DNA of 64,000 bases from Pseudorhodoferax soli (GTDB lineage: Bacteria > Pseudomonadota > Gammaproteobacteria > Burkholderiales > Burkholderiaceae_C), in contig NZ_QPJK01000006.1 of NCBI RefSeq assembly GCF_003337555.1, forward strand, positions 248,001-312,000. The letters are read 5' to 3'. Made by a program: the position numbers and the translations under genes. Below, in pieces: positions 45,369-54,113 of this stretch (within the stretch, counting starts at the first letter, position 1; each line of letters opens with the position of its first letter). A model generated the notes under the pieces. That model searched no databases and was not told the DNA's origin. It saw only the letters and a program-made list of their open reading frames with translations.

Positions 45369-46835
45369 TCAGCGCGTCCGGTAGGCCGCCTGATGGCCCA
45401 GCATGTCCATGACGTGCTGCGGCATGCTGGAACGCAACTGGCGCTCCAACTGCTCCAGGTGGCTGGCTACAGCGCGGAACGAGCCGACCTTCTGGTACAG
45501 CAGGCTCTTCTCCTGCGAGAGCTGCAGCACCATGGCCTGGGCGCGCTGACGGATCTGGGCCGCCTGCTCGCGCTGGGACTGCTGCAGCGTGTAGTCCTTG
45601 GCCAGGGCCGCCAGACCCACTCGGAGATTGCGCTCCAGGAACACGTAAGCGTAGTCGGCAGCGATGACGTCCCGGTACTGTGCGATCAGGCTGTCGGCCA
45701 GGCCTGAGCCGGGGATGCTGGCGCCGATCGACAGCATGCGGTAGACCGGCTCGGTGGTCTGGTTCACGAAGCCGACCTCGGCCGACTCGTTCGGGATCGC
45801 CGTGCGCGTCGCGATGCGATCGGCGATGGAGCGCATCAGTGTTTCCACGCGGGCCGTGAAGGGCACGTGGTGGTAGTCCGTGTCCAGCGCCACAGCATTG
45901 CACTCCGTGTAGTCGTTGCAGCGAAGGAGGTGCTGCACGACCTGGTTGCCGCCGGTGGCGGCCTGGCCGTAGAGCAGCTGGGTGATGGACGTCAGGGTTG
46001 GAGGGACAGGGTCGGGATCGCGCCCAGACTCTTCCGGGTGGTAGATGATGGTGCCGACCATGCTCATGATGAGTTCGCGCTCGGCATCGCCGAGCGTCGC
46101 GCCGGCATGCTGCAACGCCTTCCAGGTCAGGTTGCCCACGAAGGGCGCCTTGTTGCGGACATTCGGATCGGTGGACGCCCGTGCGCTGGACAGGATCGAT
46201 GCGCGGTCCGTGGCGCAGCGCCTGCGCGCCGCGTCCCGGTCGCTTTCCAGTCCCATCTCCATGGCCAGGTCCGCGCAGCTTTCCTGGGTGCTGTAGCCGA
46301 CGGATTCGGCTGCGGTGCTGACCAGGGCCTTGGCCGTCTCGCAGGAGTTCATGCGCGCGTTGTTGATCCAGGTTTCCAGGCCCTTGGCCCACTTGGTCAG
46401 ACCGCCGAGCAAGGGAGAGACGGCCTCCAGCGCCAGCTGGAACGCGATGCCGGGCAGGGCGGCCGTGATGTTGCGCAGCATGTTCTTGAACTCCTCTGCG
46501 GAGATGTGGCTGAAGCTGCCACCGAACACGTCGATCCCGCCGCAGCCGGCCTTGGCGCTCGGGAACTGGATGGCCGCGAGCTGGTAGACCTTGTTGGGCG
46601 AGCGCATCATCAGGCTGCCACCCGTGTAGGTGTTGTAGGTCTGGCCGCGGAACGCGCCCGGTGCCGTGTAGTTCCCGATCGCCCCCAGCTGGTTGAACAT
46701 GTCGTTCACTTCGCTGTTGAGATCGGCTTGGCTTGGGGCCGGTACCACCAGCAGGAGGGCGCCGGCCAGGGCAAGGACGCGCTGTGGCCGTGAAGGTGGG
46801 ACGGGCGCGCGGCGGGCAGGGTGCCAGCGGATCAT
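45369..46835 (-). CDS. traH: Conjugal transfer protein TraH
   Basis: A 488-residue exported protein of the TraH family, required for F-pilus extension. A long signal peptide (about 1-37, RPQRVLALAGALLLVVPAPS then QA) is followed by the TraH core: LNSEVNDMFNQLGAIGNYT, SLMMRSPNKVYQLAAIQFPS and AGCGGIDVFGGSFSHIS. A helical, Gln-rich C-terminus suggests a coiled coil at about 410-460. It lies between traF and traG, as in F and SXT-type elements. Confidence 0.94.
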   Translation of the reverse strand: MIRWHPARRAPVPPSRPQRVLALAGALLLVVPAPSQADLNSEVNDMFNQLGAIGNYTAPGAFRGQTYNTYTGGSLMMRSPNKVYQLAAIQFPSAKAGCGGIDVFGGSFSHISAEEFKNMLRNITAALPGIAFQLALEAVSPLLGGLTKWAKGLETWINNARMNSCETAKALVSTAAESVGYSTQESCADLAMEMGLESDRDAARRRCATDRASILSSARASTDPNVRNKAPFVGNLTWKALQHAGATLGDAERELIMSMVGTIIYHPEESGRDPDPVPPTLTSITQLLYGQAATGGNQVVQHLLRCNDYTECNAVALDTDYHHVPFTARVETLMRSIADRIATRTAIPNESAEVGFVNQTTEPVYRMLSIGASIPGSGLADSLIAQYRDVIAADYAYVFLERNLRVGLAALAKDYTLQQSQREQAAQIRQRAQAMVLQLSQEKSLLYQKVGSFRAVASHLEQLERQLRSSMPQHVMDMLGHQAAYRTR

Positions 46836-46844
46836 GGGTTCCTC

Positions 46845-47702
46845 CTAGGGCAGCACCAGCTGCCGGACGGCTCCGGGAAGCAGGGCCTGGCTCTGCGGCG
46901 ACGTGACGATCGTGATGCGTTCGAGCAGCTGAGATTCGGACAGCACACCGAAGCCGATCGGCGTGATGGTCCCGCTGGCGGGCTGGGCCAGGAACACGGC
47001 CGGGACCTGGCTGACCTGCAGGGCGGTGGCGATGCCGTTGTCCTGTCGCGCCTGCGGGAACGATGGCAGCAGCCCTCCGTCCAGGCCGATGGCCACAACC
47101 TGGACGCCATAACGCGCTTCGAAGGCCTTGAGGATGGGCGCGAACGCATGGCAGTAAGGGCAGTCGGAGCGGTAGAAGAAGAACAGCACATGGTCGCGGC
47201 CCAGCGCAGCGACCGTGCTGGCGCGCTCGGTCTGCTGCTGTCGCTCGAAGACGTCCAGCGCTGTCGCGTTGACGGGTCGGCCATGCAAGGTGGGGTCCAG
47301 TGAAGGCGTCGCCCAGGCCACCCGCTGGGCCACGTCGGCGAAGTACGAAGCACGGCCGACGACCTGCATCTCCAGCTCCATGTAGCGCCGCACGTTGTCT
47401 TCAGTCGGGCGCATGATCGCGATGTTGCGGCTGTCCTCCAGCGCCCTCTGCATGCGCTCGAAGTCGATGAGCTCCGCAGGACGCTGCGGCGCGGATGCGC
47501 CTGCGCGCGGCGCGGTCGGCGGGTCCTCCTGCTCCAGCTCCGGCTCCAGCGGCGGCGCTTCATAGAAGTGCCAGCCACGCCAGGCGTCGGTCCAGTACGC
47601 CGCCGGTGGCCTTTCTGGAGGCGCAAGAGGCGGTTGCTGCGCTGTCGCCGCTGTGGCGGCCAGAGCGAGCAGCATCGACAGGGTGCGTGGACGCAGGACC
47701 AT
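46845..47702 (-). CDS. traF: Conjugal transfer protein TraF, thioredoxin-like
   Basis: A 285-residue periplasmic protein. A signal peptide (1-21) precedes an N-terminal segment common to TraF, then a thioredoxin fold with an intact active site C181-P-Y-C184 (FFFYRSDCPYCHAF) and a cis-Pro stretch (VSQVPAVFL). F-plasmid TraF has lost this CxxC, so the copy here may be a working disulfide oxidoreductase or isomerase for the cysteine-rich TraN, TraU and TraH. It starts 10 bases after the preceding small gene. Confidence 0.92.
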   Translation of the reverse strand: MVLRPRTLSMLLALAATAATAQQPPLAPPERPPAAYWTDAWRGWHFYEAPPLEPELEQEDPPTAPRAGASAPQRPAELIDFERMQRALEDSRNIAIMRPTEDNVRRYMELEMQVVGRASYFADVAQRVAWATPSLDPTLHGRPVNATALDVFERQQQTERASTVAALGRDHVLFFFYRSDCPYCHAFAPILKAFEARYGVQVVAIGLDGGLLPSFPQARQDNGIATALQVSQVPAVFLAQPASGTITPIGFGVLSESQLLERITIVTSPQSQALLPGAVRQLVLP

Positions 47703-47712
47703 CAGCGGCCAA

Positions 47713-48093
47713 TCACGACAGCGAGCGCGGCGGCAGCCCGTCGAGACAGTAGTCGATGCCGAACGCGATGGTCTGGCGGCGCGGTGCCTTCGCCTCGGGC
47801 AGCTGAACCCCCTCTTGCCAGAACACCACCTGGAGCCGGCTGCAGCCAGGCTGCTGGTAGCGCTTCTCGGTCGAGACGTCGATGTGGGTCGGCGAGCTGG
47901 CCCCGAAATGCCGCGTGATGGCGCTGGCGGTCTCGCCGGTCAGCACGCCATGGGCCTTTCCGTCGTCGGCCTGCAGGGCGGCCAGCAGGACCGGTCGGGC
48001 GTCGGGGACCGGTGTTCGCACCGGTTCCGCGCGGACGGGCGTCAGGGCGAGCAGGGCGCTCAGCTGGACCGCGAGGATGATGAGGCGTCTCAT
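47713..48093 (-). CDS. Small exported protein between traN and traF
   Basis: A 126-residue protein, not recognised. It has a signal peptide (residues 1-22, RRLIILAVQLSALLALTPVRA) and a mature domain with two cysteines (C84 in QPGCSRLQ and C116 in FGIDYCLDG), likely a disulfide. Its ATG overlaps the traN stop by 4 bases, so it is translated with the operon. Position suggests a role in the outer part of the transfer machinery or in TraN maturation; this is inference only. Confidence 0.75.
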   Translation of the reverse strand: MRRLIILAVQLSALLALTPVRAEPVRTPVPDARPVLLAALQADDGKAHGVLTGETASAITRHFGASSPTHIDVSTEKRYQQPGCSRLQVVFWQEGVQLPEAKAPRRQTIAFGIDYCLDGLPPRSLS

Positions 48094-50483
48094 GGGCAGC
48101 GTCCTTCTCCGTAGTAGCAGTCGGCCGCGCGGTTCGCGTTGCCGCTCTGGATCGTGCCGAGGTTGGGCAGCGTCGGCACGATGGAGGCGTAGAACTCGCT
48201 GAGGTCCATCCGCCCGAAATCGAGTTGCTGCAGCTGGGCCACCGTGAAGCCTGAACAGTCGGGCGCCCGGGCGCTGCCCCAGCCTTTGCCGAACTGCAGA
48301 CGACCCTGCTGCTGGATGATGCGGGCCAGCGCCGAGTTGAAGCAGCACTTGTTGGTCGTGTGCGTGATGCAGGACACGCACCTGCCCAGCACCCGGATGC
48401 AGGACGAGCAGTAGGTGCCCACGGCATGGCACAGCCCCGCACCTTCCTTCATGGCCAGCTTGCCTTCTTCCTCGTCGCACGCCATCGCCGACATCACGAC
48501 GTAGATCACGATGGCGATGACCAGGCTCCAGGGGTCGAAGGCCACGACCATGCTTTCCCCGGCGTACAGGACGGAGGATCCCGCCGGCAGTGCCGTCCCG
48601 TTCACGGCCACGGTGACGCCATAGCTGGTGAAGGTGCCGTTGAAGCCGCCGTTCAGGAGCAAGGCCCGCATGCCGTGGTACAGGAACTCGCGGTTGCCGG
48701 CGTTCATGAGCGCGTCAAAGACCAGCCGGGAGCCGACCCCGAAGACGCTCTGGTTGGACATGCCGCGGCCGGCGTTGTCCGACGTGCAGCAGTTCTTGAG
48801 CAAACGGTCGCGACAGCGGTTGGGTTCGCCCTTAAAGACTTGCAGCAGGTCGGTGTCCAGGTAGACGCCAGCCTCGCGTGCGGCCTCCAGAAAGCTCATT
48901 GCGCGCGCGAAGTCGGTGTCGGCGGTACGGGCGGTGTTGAAGCAGCTGCCGGCGACGCAGAAGACGTCGGCTGGACAGTTGCGTGCCCTGGCCGCTGTGA
49001 TGGGCGCCACAGGGCAGTCGTATGTTCGCTCCATGTGCGTGCAGTGGCCCGTGGCCGCATCGGTTTCGCGGCAGACAGACGCACCCGGCGTGCAGCCGGC
49101 GGCGGCGAGCGGCGCGCACTCGTCGGATGGCTGGCCGAACTGGCAGCTCAGCGCGGTCGCATACCGCCAGCAGGCGCGCGTGACCGGAAAGCCTTCGATA
49201 TCGCGTGTGGCCGGTCCTTCAACACAGCGCGCCGCCGCGGCCACGAAACACCGATCGCCGAAGGTGGCGGGGCATTGGTCGTCCCAGCGGTCGGCTTCGG
49301 TGACTGTCGTGTGCGGTCGTTCGAAGCGCAGCGCCATGTGGGGGACGGGGCCATGCCGCGGGTTCAGTTGGTAGCCCGTGATCTGCCGCAGGCTGTGCTG
49401 GCGCCAGAAGTGGCTGCGGATCGCGCCTGTCGGGTCGTACCCCGCCGCGTCGTTCGCCTGCGCACTGGGCGTGAAGCAACGCGAGGGATCGAGGGTTGCC
49501 GTGGTGGGCAGCTGGTCGACCGGAAACTGCAGGATCTGGTCGCCGGACAGAGCCCCTGCCGGGCAGGCCGCATAGCGGGGCAGGAAGGGGGGCTCGTCCT
49601 GGCACACCGTGGGACCATCACCCTCGGACGTACAGACCTGGCGCAGGGGCGCGGCCACGTAGGCCGTCAGCTGGCAGTCGTTGCCGTCGCAGCGGTTGTT
49701 GGCAAGCCAGACCTGCCGGCCGTCGGCCAGCGAGTGGACCGACTCCGGGAAGGATGCAGCTGTGCCCACATCGGCATCGAAGAAGGCCAGCGGCGTACCG
49801 CGGTCTGTCAGGCGCATGCGCTGGCGGGACGCCGGCTGGTCTGGCCTGCACTGCACGGCCAGGCTGAGCCCGCCAAGGCTGGTTTGCGCGAACCACGCGC
49901 CTGGGGAACAACTGCTGCTGCGGGCGACGTCGACAGCCAGCGTGCGCGCGCACGATTGGGCGGTCGCGCCGCTGTACTGGCGGCAGACGCGTGGCTCTGT
50001 GGAGGGCGTGGACACCGCGTCGACCTGGCATCCGCTGTAGAAGCTGGCGATGTCCTCCAGCTTCGAGGCCGGGTTGCCGGCGATGCGGCGCGCATCCATC
50101 ACGGCCGGGTGGTACGGCGAGACGCCCTCGCGTGGCGCATGGGCCGAGGCCCGGGCACCCAGCAGGGCCTGGCATACCGGATCGGCGGGCGTGAGGGCAC
50201 AGGCACTCAGCCGTGCATCGCTGGCGCCGAACAGGCTGGACTTGCCGTAGTGGCTTCGCTCGGGCGGGGTCGCGGTGTAGCCCGGCACCACGTTCTGGGC
50301 ACTTGGCGCTTCGAGGCTGTTCCGAACGGTCGGCTGCACGGCCCGGCCGGCGGCAAGTCCCTCGGCATGCGCAGCCTGCGCCGCCTGCAGCCCGGGGTCG
50401 GCGCGGACTGGCGTCGCCACGAGCGCGACCAGCGTGTACCAGACGACGGTGCGCCGCAACAGGGGGCGAAGCGCGTTGTGCAT
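48090..50483 (-). CDS. traN: Conjugal transfer protein TraN (mating-pair stabilisation, outer membrane)
   Basis: A 797-residue Cys-rich exported protein. After a signal peptide (about 1-28) come many paired cysteines, including CRDRLLKNCCTSDNAGRG and CSSCIRVLGRCVSC near the C-terminus, the hallmark of TraN. TraN is the outer-membrane protein that contacts the recipient surface; its middle part varies between elements. Start set at the ATG at 50483, seven bases after the trbC stop region; the upstream frame has no signal peptide. The high Cys load explains DsbC and Trx-like TraF in the same operon. Confidence 0.92.
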   Translation of the reverse strand: MHNALRPLLRRTVVWYTLVALVATPVRADPGLQAAQAAHAEGLAAGRAVQPTVRNSLEAPSAQNVVPGYTATPPERSHYGKSSLFGASDARLSACALTPADPVCQALLGARASAHAPREGVSPYHPAVMDARRIAGNPASKLEDIASFYSGCQVDAVSTPSTEPRVCRQYSGATAQSCARTLAVDVARSSSCSPGAWFAQTSLGGLSLAVQCRPDQPASRQRMRLTDRGTPLAFFDADVGTAASFPESVHSLADGRQVWLANNRCDGNDCQLTAYVAAPLRQVCTSEGDGPTVCQDEPPFLPRYAACPAGALSGDQILQFPVDQLPTTATLDPSRCFTPSAQANDAAGYDPTGAIRSHFWRQHSLRQITGYQLNPRHGPVPHMALRFERPHTTVTEADRWDDQCPATFGDRCFVAAAARCVEGPATRDIEGFPVTRACWRYATALSCQFGQPSDECAPLAAAGCTPGASVCRETDAATGHCTHMERTYDCPVAPITAARARNCPADVFCVAGSCFNTARTADTDFARAMSFLEAAREAGVYLDTDLLQVFKGEPNRCRDRLLKNCCTSDNAGRGMSNQSVFGVGSRLVFDALMNAGNREFLYHGMRALLLNGGFNGTFTSYGVTVAVNGTALPAGSSVLYAGESMVVAFDPWSLVIAIVIYVVMSAMACDEEEGKLAMKEGAGLCHAVGTYCSSCIRVLGRCVSCITHTTNKCCFNSALARIIQQQGRLQFGKGWGSARAPDCSGFTVAQLQQLDFGRMDLSEFYASIVPTLPNLGTIQSGNANRAADCYYGEGRCP

Positions 50484-50487
50484 CGCG

Positions 50488-51159
50488 TCAAGGCCGCAGA
50501 CGCGCCAGGAAGAGATCCGTCTCGGCCCGAAAGCCTGGCGCCGCACGCTGCATGTGCGCAAGTGCGTAGTCCACGCTCACGTCACCCGACACCTGGAGGT
50601 AGTCCTCGGGCGGTGCGCAGCTGCCGGCCGCGCAAGGCTGTGGCCGGGTTCCATCGCGCAACAGCACGAAGCTCGGAACACGCGTGATGCCAAAGCGGTC
50701 GAAAGCCGGTGGATCCACCTGCACGGCAATGGCACGCGTGCCGATCAGCGCTTGCAGCTGCGCGACGGTCTGGCGCAGCGAGCCGTCGGCGAAACCGCGC
50801 AGCACCACGCTGGCACCGGCACGTGCCGCCTGGTCGAGCAGCCGCTCCAGCGTCGGCCGCGGAACGGTGAGGCTGATGAAGATGATCAGCCCAGGGCGGC
50901 GTTGCAGGCCAGGGAACCCGGTGTGGCTCTCGGTCGTCGCGGCGTAGCCACGCGCGAGCGCCTCCAGATCGGGGACCGGCTGCGTCAGTGGCTTCGGCAG
51001 TGCGTCGATGCTGGGCGTCGCCTGCGCTGGGCGCTTAGGGGCGGCCTGCGCATGCACCAGGACCGCGGCCGCCAGCAGATGAGCGCCCACCAGGCTGCCG
51101 ATCCCAGGCCGGGGCTTTGCCGCGCCCGCTTGGCATGCTCGGCGATCAGTAGCCGACAC
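50488..51159 (-). CDS. trbC: Conjugal transfer pilus assembly protein TrbC
   Basis: A 223-residue periplasmic protein of the type-F TrbC family, used in pilus assembly. The conserved core is LIIFISLTVPRPTLERLLDQ, ASVVLRGFADGS and RFGITRVPSFVLL; the last two look like a thioredoxin-like half. The start is the GTG at 51159 because AAGGA lies six bases upstream; a signal-peptide core follows at residues 22-38. It overlaps the end of traU by 14 bases and is followed 4 bases later by traN. Confidence 0.88.
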   Translation of the reverse strand: MSATDRRACQAGAAKPRPGIGSLVGAHLLAAAVLVHAQAAPKRPAQATPSIDALPKPLTQPVPDLEALARGYAATTESHTGFPGLQRRPGLIIFISLTVPRPTLERLLDQAARAGASVVLRGFADGSLRQTVAQLQALIGTRAIAVQVDPPAFDRFGITRVPSFVLLRDGTRPQPCAAGSCAPPEDYLQVSGDVSVDYALAHMQRAAPGFRAETDLFLARLRP

Positions 51160-52165
51160 AGCAGTTCCTTTTGCGAAAGAGCATGAAGCCGAAGTCCTCG
51201 CCCTGCACCGGATACTCCTTCCCGGCACCCCACAGTGCGGTGGTGCGCCCGAAGGGCTGGCAGCAGCGGCCAGCCTCCTTGGTGGTGTTGGGGATCGGGT
51301 ACGTGAGCTGGGTCTTGTAGGCCGTCTTGTCCATGACCGGCTCGAAATACGGACCGCACAGCCCGGCCTGGCCGTGCCAGCCCCAGGCGATGAGCTCACG
51401 GTGCATCTTGGCCGCCAGCCGCTGCGCGATCAGGGTGGACGTGCGCACGCCGCCCATGTGGTACGGCACACGGCCATTCATGGGGTGGACGCTGCCCTGG
51501 CAGCCGGCGCACCAGAACAGCTCACGGATGCCGAAGCCGGCCGTGGCCGCCACGCAATCGGCCGCGCAGGACGCCACGGCCACCGGGTTGGCGAACAGCA
51601 TGGCGTCGGGGTGCAGGATCAGGCTCAGTTCGTCGTCGGCCCACAGGGGATCGACCTCGGTCAGGTACGCGAGGTCGAAAGAGCCCTGTTCCAGGCACGG
51701 AAAGTCCGTGACGACGGCCAGGTAGTGGAGGATGGGGTTCGTGTACCAGTGCGCCTGGTAGAAGCTGCCACCGTCGCCGTCGCCCTCGGCGCGTGTGAAG
51801 CGGGCCGCCTCGGGCGCAGGCAAGCCAGGATTGAGGTCGATCCCGCCCAGCGCGCTCAGGCAGAACGGCTTGCGCACCACCTCCACATGCCGGGCCGGCT
51901 CCCAGAAGCCGACCGACAGGCCGATGACCGGGTTGGCGCCGCAGGTGCACAGCGGGCTGGGCGGGTTGTCCAGGTCTTCCTGGTCGCCGAAGTTGCCGAT
52001 GCGCGCGCCGCCGATGCTGATGGGCAGGATGCAGCTCCAGCAGATGTCGGTGATCGGGTTCGGGAAGCGGCCCGTGCAGGTGGTGGCCGCTGCGCGGCCT
52101 GCAGCGATGGCCAGCACCATCGCCACGAGCACGTGCAACCATCGGGGCAACGGCGGGTGGGTCAT
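51146..52165 (-). CDS. traU: Conjugal transfer protein TraU
   Basis: A 339-residue exported Cys-rich protein of the TraU family, needed for DNA transfer and pilus formation in F-type systems. A signal peptide (1-27) is followed by TGRFPNPITDICWSCILPIS and a C-terminal CCQPFGRTTALWGAGKEYP. More than a dozen cysteines indicate multiple disulfides. Its start overlaps traW by 4 bases and its end overlaps trbC by 14, so expression is tightly coupled. Confidence 0.95.
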   Translation of the reverse strand: MTHPPLPRWLHVLVAMVLAIAAGRAAATTCTGRFPNPITDICWSCILPISIGGARIGNFGDQEDLDNPPSPLCTCGANPVIGLSVGFWEPARHVEVVRKPFCLSALGGIDLNPGLPAPEAARFTRAEGDGDGGSFYQAHWYTNPILHYLAVVTDFPCLEQGSFDLAYLTEVDPLWADDELSLILHPDAMLFANPVAVASCAADCVAATAGFGIRELFWCAGCQGSVHPMNGRVPYHMGGVRTSTLIAQRLAAKMHRELIAWGWHGQAGLCGPYFEPVMDKTAYKTQLTYPIPNTTKEAGRCCQPFGRTTALWGAGKEYPVQGEDFGFMLFRKRNCCVGY

Positions 52166-52794
52166 GGCTGCACCGCCAGCTCGTCGACGCGCAGGAATCG
52201 GCCATCCTGGGAAACGAGTGCTGGCACCTGGGCGATGCCCAGTCGGCGCGTGAGGAGGCCGAGCTGGTCATAGAAGACGTGCACCTGCCAGGCTTGCGTC
52301 AGGTCCATGTACGAGCCACCGGTCAGGATGGGCTTGAACTTGCCGGGCATCTGGACCATCAGGCCCCGTGCCTGGCGGACCTGGCGCGGATCGCGGGCGT
52401 CGAAGAACAGCAACTGCCGCGACAGCGCCACCACGTCCAGCGGGTTCGCGCGCGTGCCGGCGGCGAAGAGAAGTTCGCCCTTTGGGCCGAGGATGTTCTG
52501 GGTCAGCGTGATGCTCGGGTCGACATGGAAGCTGCGCGCCGCTGTGGTCGTCCGCACGCCATCGATTGGGGTGGGATGGCGAACCGCCTCGCTGCTGCGC
52601 GCACTGGCTTCCTGATCCAACCGGGCCAGTTCGCCGGACAGCCACTTCTCACGCAGCCGCTGTTCGATCATCTGCAGCAGATGGGGCTCGGCGATGCGGT
52701 AGGTCGGGCCGATCGTGCCCAAGTCTGCAGCGATGCATGCGGTTGCCACCAACTGCGTGGCGCACAGGGCGGCAGTGCAGATCCGGCGGTTCAT
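52162..52794 (-). CDS. traW: Conjugal transfer protein TraW
   Basis: A 210-residue periplasmic protein required for pilus assembly. A signal peptide (about 1-23) is followed by the TraW core: DLGTIGPTYRIAEPHLLQMI, SITLTQNILGPKGELLFAAG and RQLLFFDARDPRQV. It ends with ALVSQDGRFLRVDEL, which resembles the thioredoxin-like end of TraW/TrbC partners. Overlaps of 4 bases join it to the preceding small gene and to traU. Confidence 0.94.
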   Translation of the reverse strand: MNRRICTAALCATQLVATACIAADLGTIGPTYRIAEPHLLQMIEQRLREKWLSGELARLDQEASARSSEAVRHPTPIDGVRTTTAARSFHVDPSITLTQNILGPKGELLFAAGTRANPLDVVALSRQLLFFDARDPRQVRQARGLMVQMPGKFKPILTGGSYMDLTQAWQVHVFYDQLGLLTRRLGIAQVPALVSQDGRFLRVDELAVQP

Positions 52795-53165
52795 GGCGCC
52801 ACCTGCGCGTTGCAGTCCATCTGCGCGACGAGCCGCAAGCGTGTCGCGTCGTCATGCGTGGCCACGGCGCGTACCAGGCCCATCAGCAACGGATCGCCGC
52901 CATCGCGCGCCAGGGCCCGCCGCAGCGCCGTGGCGTCCAAGGCGAGGCCGCAGCGAAGCCGGACGGCGGCAAGGTAGGTCCGTGCGGCCTGTTCGGCCGC
53001 CGGCGAGATTTGCCGGAGAAGCGAGAGGTAATCGGCAAGTTGCTGCTCTCCAAACGCCTGCACGTTGTGCGCGGGTGCGCCTTGCGCTGGGCTGGTCTGG
53101 GCGGACGCCGGAGGGATCGCGCCCGCGGACGCCAGCAACGCGACGCAGAGATGGTCCGCTCTCAT
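52791..53165 (-). CDS. Small exported protein between the signal peptidase and traW
   Basis: A 124-residue protein, not recognised. A signal peptide (about 1-22, VALLASAGAIPPASA) is followed by a helical domain with QQLADYLSLLRQISPAAEQA and two cysteines (C72 in LRCGLAL and C119 in MDCNAQ). It overlaps traW by 4 bases and lies 10 bases after the signal peptidase gene. Possibly an element-specific replacement for a small F-type assembly factor; function is unknown. Confidence 0.75.
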   Translation of the reverse strand: MRADHLCVALLASAGAIPPASAQTSPAQGAPAHNVQAFGEQQLADYLSLLRQISPAAEQAARTYLAAVRLRCGLALDATALRRALARDGGDPLLMGLVRAVATHDDATRLRLVAQMDCNAQVAP

Positions 53166-53175
53166 GGCCGGATCC

Positions 53176-53751
53176 TCAGAACAGCGGCACGACGATGCCG
53201 AGCATCTGTTCGGACCTGACAAGGCCGCTTTCGCTGTAGCGCGAGTCGAAACTGTCGGCAGCCATGCCCTGCACGAAGTAATGGTCAGCGGCAATCACCT
53301 GGGGCGGGATCGGCGTCAGGGGACGGCGGTCGAATGCGTGCGTCTTGGCCAGGCCGACGGCGTTGCCGTTGACCTGTACGAGCCGGTCCCGCACCGTGAC
53401 CACGTCGCCTGGCAGCCCGCAGACGCGTTTGAACAAGGGCTGCCCGCGCAGCCCCGGATAGCGCATCTGCCCTGGGCCATCGAAACGGAAGACGATGAGG
53501 TCGCCGTGCCGGGGTGGGCCACCGCCGCGCTGCATCCACGCCACGTGGTAGGGCAGGCTGGGGCTCCAGTTGAAGAGCAGTGGCAGCCGCGGTGTGGGGT
53601 CAACGAAGAGCCGCACGTAGGCCAAGACCCAGACGGCAAGGATCGGCGCGTAGAGGTACCAGCGTTGGCGCGAATGGGCCAGAAGTCCTGGCAGATCGAA
53701 GATCCGGCGGCGCGGTGTTGTCTCTGTGTAGAGACCTGCACTGGCGTTCAT
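53176..53751 (-). CDS. Conjugation signal peptidase, S26 family
   Basis: A 191-residue inner-membrane peptidase. One N-terminal transmembrane helix (about residues 32-50) is followed by the S26 catalytic pair: Ser65 in SPSLPYHV and Lys108 in LFKRVCGLPGDVVTV. GDLIVFRF is the second S26 box. In F-type elements of the SXT/R391 class a similar enzyme processes the pilin precursor. It overlaps the TrbI-like gene by 4 bases. I avoid naming it traF because that symbol belongs to the thioredoxin-like gene here. Confidence 0.88.
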   Translation of the reverse strand: MNASAGLYTETTPRRRIFDLPGLLAHSRQRWYLYAPILAVWVLAYVRLFVDPTPRLPLLFNWSPSLPYHVAWMQRGGGPPRHGDLIVFRFDGPGQMRYPGLRGQPLFKRVCGLPGDVVTVRDRLVQVNGNAVGLAKTHAFDRRPLTPIPPQVIAADHYFVQGMAADSFDSRYSESGLVRSEQMLGIVVPLF

Positions 53752-54113
53752 GGCAGTCCTACCTTCTGGCGCAAGGCCGGTGTCAGGTTCAGCACATGGG
53801 GGCCGCCGATCACCGCCGTCCTCAGCACCACGAGGCAGCCGCACTCCCGGGGCAGTTCGTCCAGCGCGACTGGCAGCCGCTGGGAGAACGCGCGCGCCAT
53901 CTTGAGTGCCTCCTCGCGCTCTTGCTCGCTGCCGGTTGCGACGAGCAACTGGGTGAACTGCGCCTCCTTGGCGCGGTAGATCTCGGACAGGTCCACGGCG
54001 CCGATGGCGAGCGCCGGTCGCAGGATCCATCGGTCGTACGCTGCCAAGCTGGCCGCCACAAGCAGGGCGATGGCCCCGAACGCGACCACGTACCGTGGCG
54101 TTTGCGAATTCAT
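53748..54113 (-). CDS. trbI: TrbI-like conjugation protein
   Basis: A 121-residue protein with one N-terminal transmembrane helix (about residues 9-27, VAFGAIALLVAASLAAYD) and a periplasmic helical part. Position just before the signal peptidase and traW is that of TrbI, which affects pilus outgrowth and retraction in F. Sequence likeness is weak, so the name rests on length, topology and gene order. I take the ATG at 54113; an upstream frame to 54185 is less likely. It overlaps the signal peptidase gene by 4 bases. Confidence 0.65.
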   Translation of the reverse strand: MNSQTPRYVVAFGAIALLVAASLAAYDRWILRPALAIGAVDLSEIYRAKEAQFTQLLVATGSEQEREEALKMARAFSQRLPVALDELPRECGCLVVLRTAVIGGPHVLNLTPALRQKVGLP

